From contig NZ_BCTW01000001.1 of assembly GCF_001590965.1 (NCBI RefSeq), forward strand, positions 237,614 to 301,613: DNA of 64,000 bases. The letters run 5' to 3'. A model generated the notes under the pieces. The model was given only the letters and a program-made list of their open reading frames with translations, did no database searches and was not told the DNA's origin. The first letter of the stretch is position 1. Every line of letters begins with the position of its first letter. This DNA comes from Novosphingobium lentum NBRC 107847. Its GTDB lineage: Bacteria; Pseudomonadota; Alphaproteobacteria; Sphingomonadales; Sphingomonadaceae. Positions 62,926-64,000 of the stretch are shown one piece after another. Made by a program: the position numbers and the translations under genes.

Positions 62926-63999
62926 ATGACCGAGGCCAATCCGTCACCCGAACCCGACGCGACGACCCCGGCCAGCCCGTCCCATGATGCCAGCCCGACG
63001 GATTCGCCGGCGGCTGCTTCCATACCTGCTCCGGAACCCGCAGACGTTGCCAAGGCCAGCCGCATCGGCCGAATCGCCCTGATCGGTGCGGGCGTGCTCG
63101 CGCTGGGCGCGGGAACCGTGGCGATGGTGCGCAGCCAGAAGGACGTGCAGGTCGCCCCGCCGGTCGCCACCGCCAGCCAGGCGCAGCCCTCGGTCGACGA
63201 CGTGATCGCCAAGCTGGAGGCCAAGCTCAAGGACAATCCCGACGATGCCGAAGGCTGGCGCATGCTCGGCTGGTCGTATTTCCAGACCGAACGCTATGCC
63301 GAATCCGCCACCGCGCTGAAGCACGCGACCAAGCTTGATCCCAAGAACGCCGAGACTTATTCCTTCCTTGGCGAGGCGCTGGTGCTCGCCAGCAAGGAAG
63401 AGGGCAAGATCCCGGGCGATGCGCAGGCCGCGTTCGCCCGCGCCATCGCGATCGACCCCAAGGATGCGCGCGCGCGCTATTTCCGCGCCGTGGCGTTGGA
63501 CCTGGCCGGGCAGCACCGCGCGGCGATCGAGGCGTGGTTCGCGCTGCTCAAGGATACGCCGGGCGACGCGCCGTATGCCAACGACGTGCGCGACGTGATC
63601 CGCACCGTCGGCAAGAAGAACAAGATCGAGGTCGAAAAACGGCTGGCCGAGGCGCAGTTCGCCGCGCCCAAGAACGGCATGGTCACCAACGGCCCCGACA
63701 AAGTCGCCGCCGCCATTCCCGGGCCGAACAGCGAGGAGATGAAGGCGGCCAGCCAGCTGCCCTCGGGCCAGCAGGAAGCGATGATCCGCGGCATGGTCGA
63801 TGGCTTGCAGACCAAGCTGGAGGCCAACCCGCAGAACGCGCAAGGCTGGATCATGCTGATGCGCAGCCGCATGCAGCTGGGCGAACAGGCCAAGGCGGCC
63901 AAGGCGCTGAAGGACGGCCTTGCCGCTTTCCGCAACGACGGCGCCGCCAGCCGCCAGCTGCGCGAAGCGGCCGCCACGGTCGGCGTGCCGGGGGCGTAA
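62926..63999 (+). CDS. CcmI/CycH-like TPR protein (cytochrome c maturation type)
   Basis: A 357-residue protein with a Pro/Ser/Ala-rich N-terminal tail of about 45 residues, one membrane helix (about 49-66) and a periplasmic TPR region. One TPR block is at about 90-190 (DNPDDAEGWRMLGWSYFQTERYAESATALKHATKLDPKNAETY) and a second near the C-terminus (EANPQNAQGWIMLMRSRMQLGEQAKAAKALKDGL). This order matches the CcmI/CycH proteins that hand apocytochrome c to the heme lyase. It diverges from an operon encoding a decaheme cytochrome. The gene is complete and ends 1 bp before the window edge; the rest of ccm is not visible. Confidence 0.78.
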   Translation: MTEANPSPEPDATTPASPSHDASPTDSPAAASIPAPEPADVAKASRIGRIALIGAGVLALGAGTVAMVRSQKDVQVAPPVATASQAQPSVDDVIAKLEAKLKDNPDDAEGWRMLGWSYFQTERYAESATALKHATKLDPKNAETYSFLGEALVLASKEEGKIPGDAQAAFARAIAIDPKDARARYFRAVALDLAGQHRAAIEAWFALLKDTPGDAPYANDVRDVIRTVGKKNKIEVEKRLAEAQFAAPKNGMVTNGPDKVAAAIPGPNSEEMKAASQLPSGQQEAMIRGMVDGLQTKLEANPQNAQGWIMLMRSRMQLGEQAKAAKALKDGLAAFRNDGAASRQLREAAATVGVPGA

Positions 64000-64000
64000 A

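Overview
The window is about 64 kb of GC-rich DNA, compactly coded on both strands. It looks like a near-origin stretch of a sphingomonad-type alphaproteobacterial chromosome (Novosphingobium/Sphingomonas-like; this is an inference, no rRNA is present). The evidence is the mnmE–mnmG–rsmG–parA–parB block with parS sites, a PopZ/DUF2497 gene, a DUF4167–prmC–prfA block, lptB–rpoN, a pcm-like gene next to tolC, and several small proteins of alphaproteobacterial type. I found no phage integrase, transposase, CRISPR array, tRNA or rRNA.

Layout. 1–7.2 kb: the 5' end of a glutamate-synthase-like gene, a dienelactone hydrolase, a small DUF6489 gene, then tRNA modification (mnmE, mnmG), 16S rRNA methylation (rsmG) and chromosome partitioning (parA, parB). 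The last four genes are joined by ATGA overlaps, and three perfect 16-bp parS palindromes lie in or beside them. 7.3–15 kb: two acyl-CoA dehydrogenases, free methionine sulfoxide reductase, a membrane-anchored sugar dehydrogenase, a DUF815 ATPase and Sua5/TsaC. 15–24 kb: small lipoproteins, exonuclease III, an A-type Fe-S carrier, a CBS protein, a thioredoxin-like [2Fe-2S] protein, an S9 peptidase, then popZ, tolC and a pcm-like gene. 24–31.7 kb: class I fumarase, a LytS/LytTR two-component pair, a cysteine-rich Sel1 protein, ComM and a ClpP-like periplasmic protein. 31.8–45 kb: polA, a beta-lactamase-fold serine hydrolase, a GH24 lysozyme, metK behind a palindromic operator, lnt, DUF4167, prmC, prfA and hisS. 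45–56 kb: an M61 peptidase, DUF1345, pyrophosphatase, a BON–MscS channel, pmbA, lptB, rpoN, a half-size MFS protein and a MerR/TipAS regulator.

The most unusual locus is 56.2–62.7 kb, a tight four-gene minus-strand operon. It encodes an 858-residue fusion of a flavin reductase, two cyclic-nucleotide-binding domains and four [4Fe-4S] motifs; a b-type cytochrome with two His pairs; a membrane-anchored decaheme cytochrome c carrying a cytoplasmic FHA domain; and a metallophosphoesterase of the cyclic-nucleotide phosphodiesterase type. The domain set suggests a transmembrane electron conduit gated by cyclic nucleotide and by threonine phosphorylation. A CcmI-like TPR gene diverges from it.

Other points of note are a family of paired inverted repeats in intergenic gaps (one supplies the Shine-Dalgarno of prfA), a lower-GC 3' end of hisS that suggests recombination of the anticodon-binding domain, and a beta-lactamase-like protein that appears to lack the deacylating glutamate.
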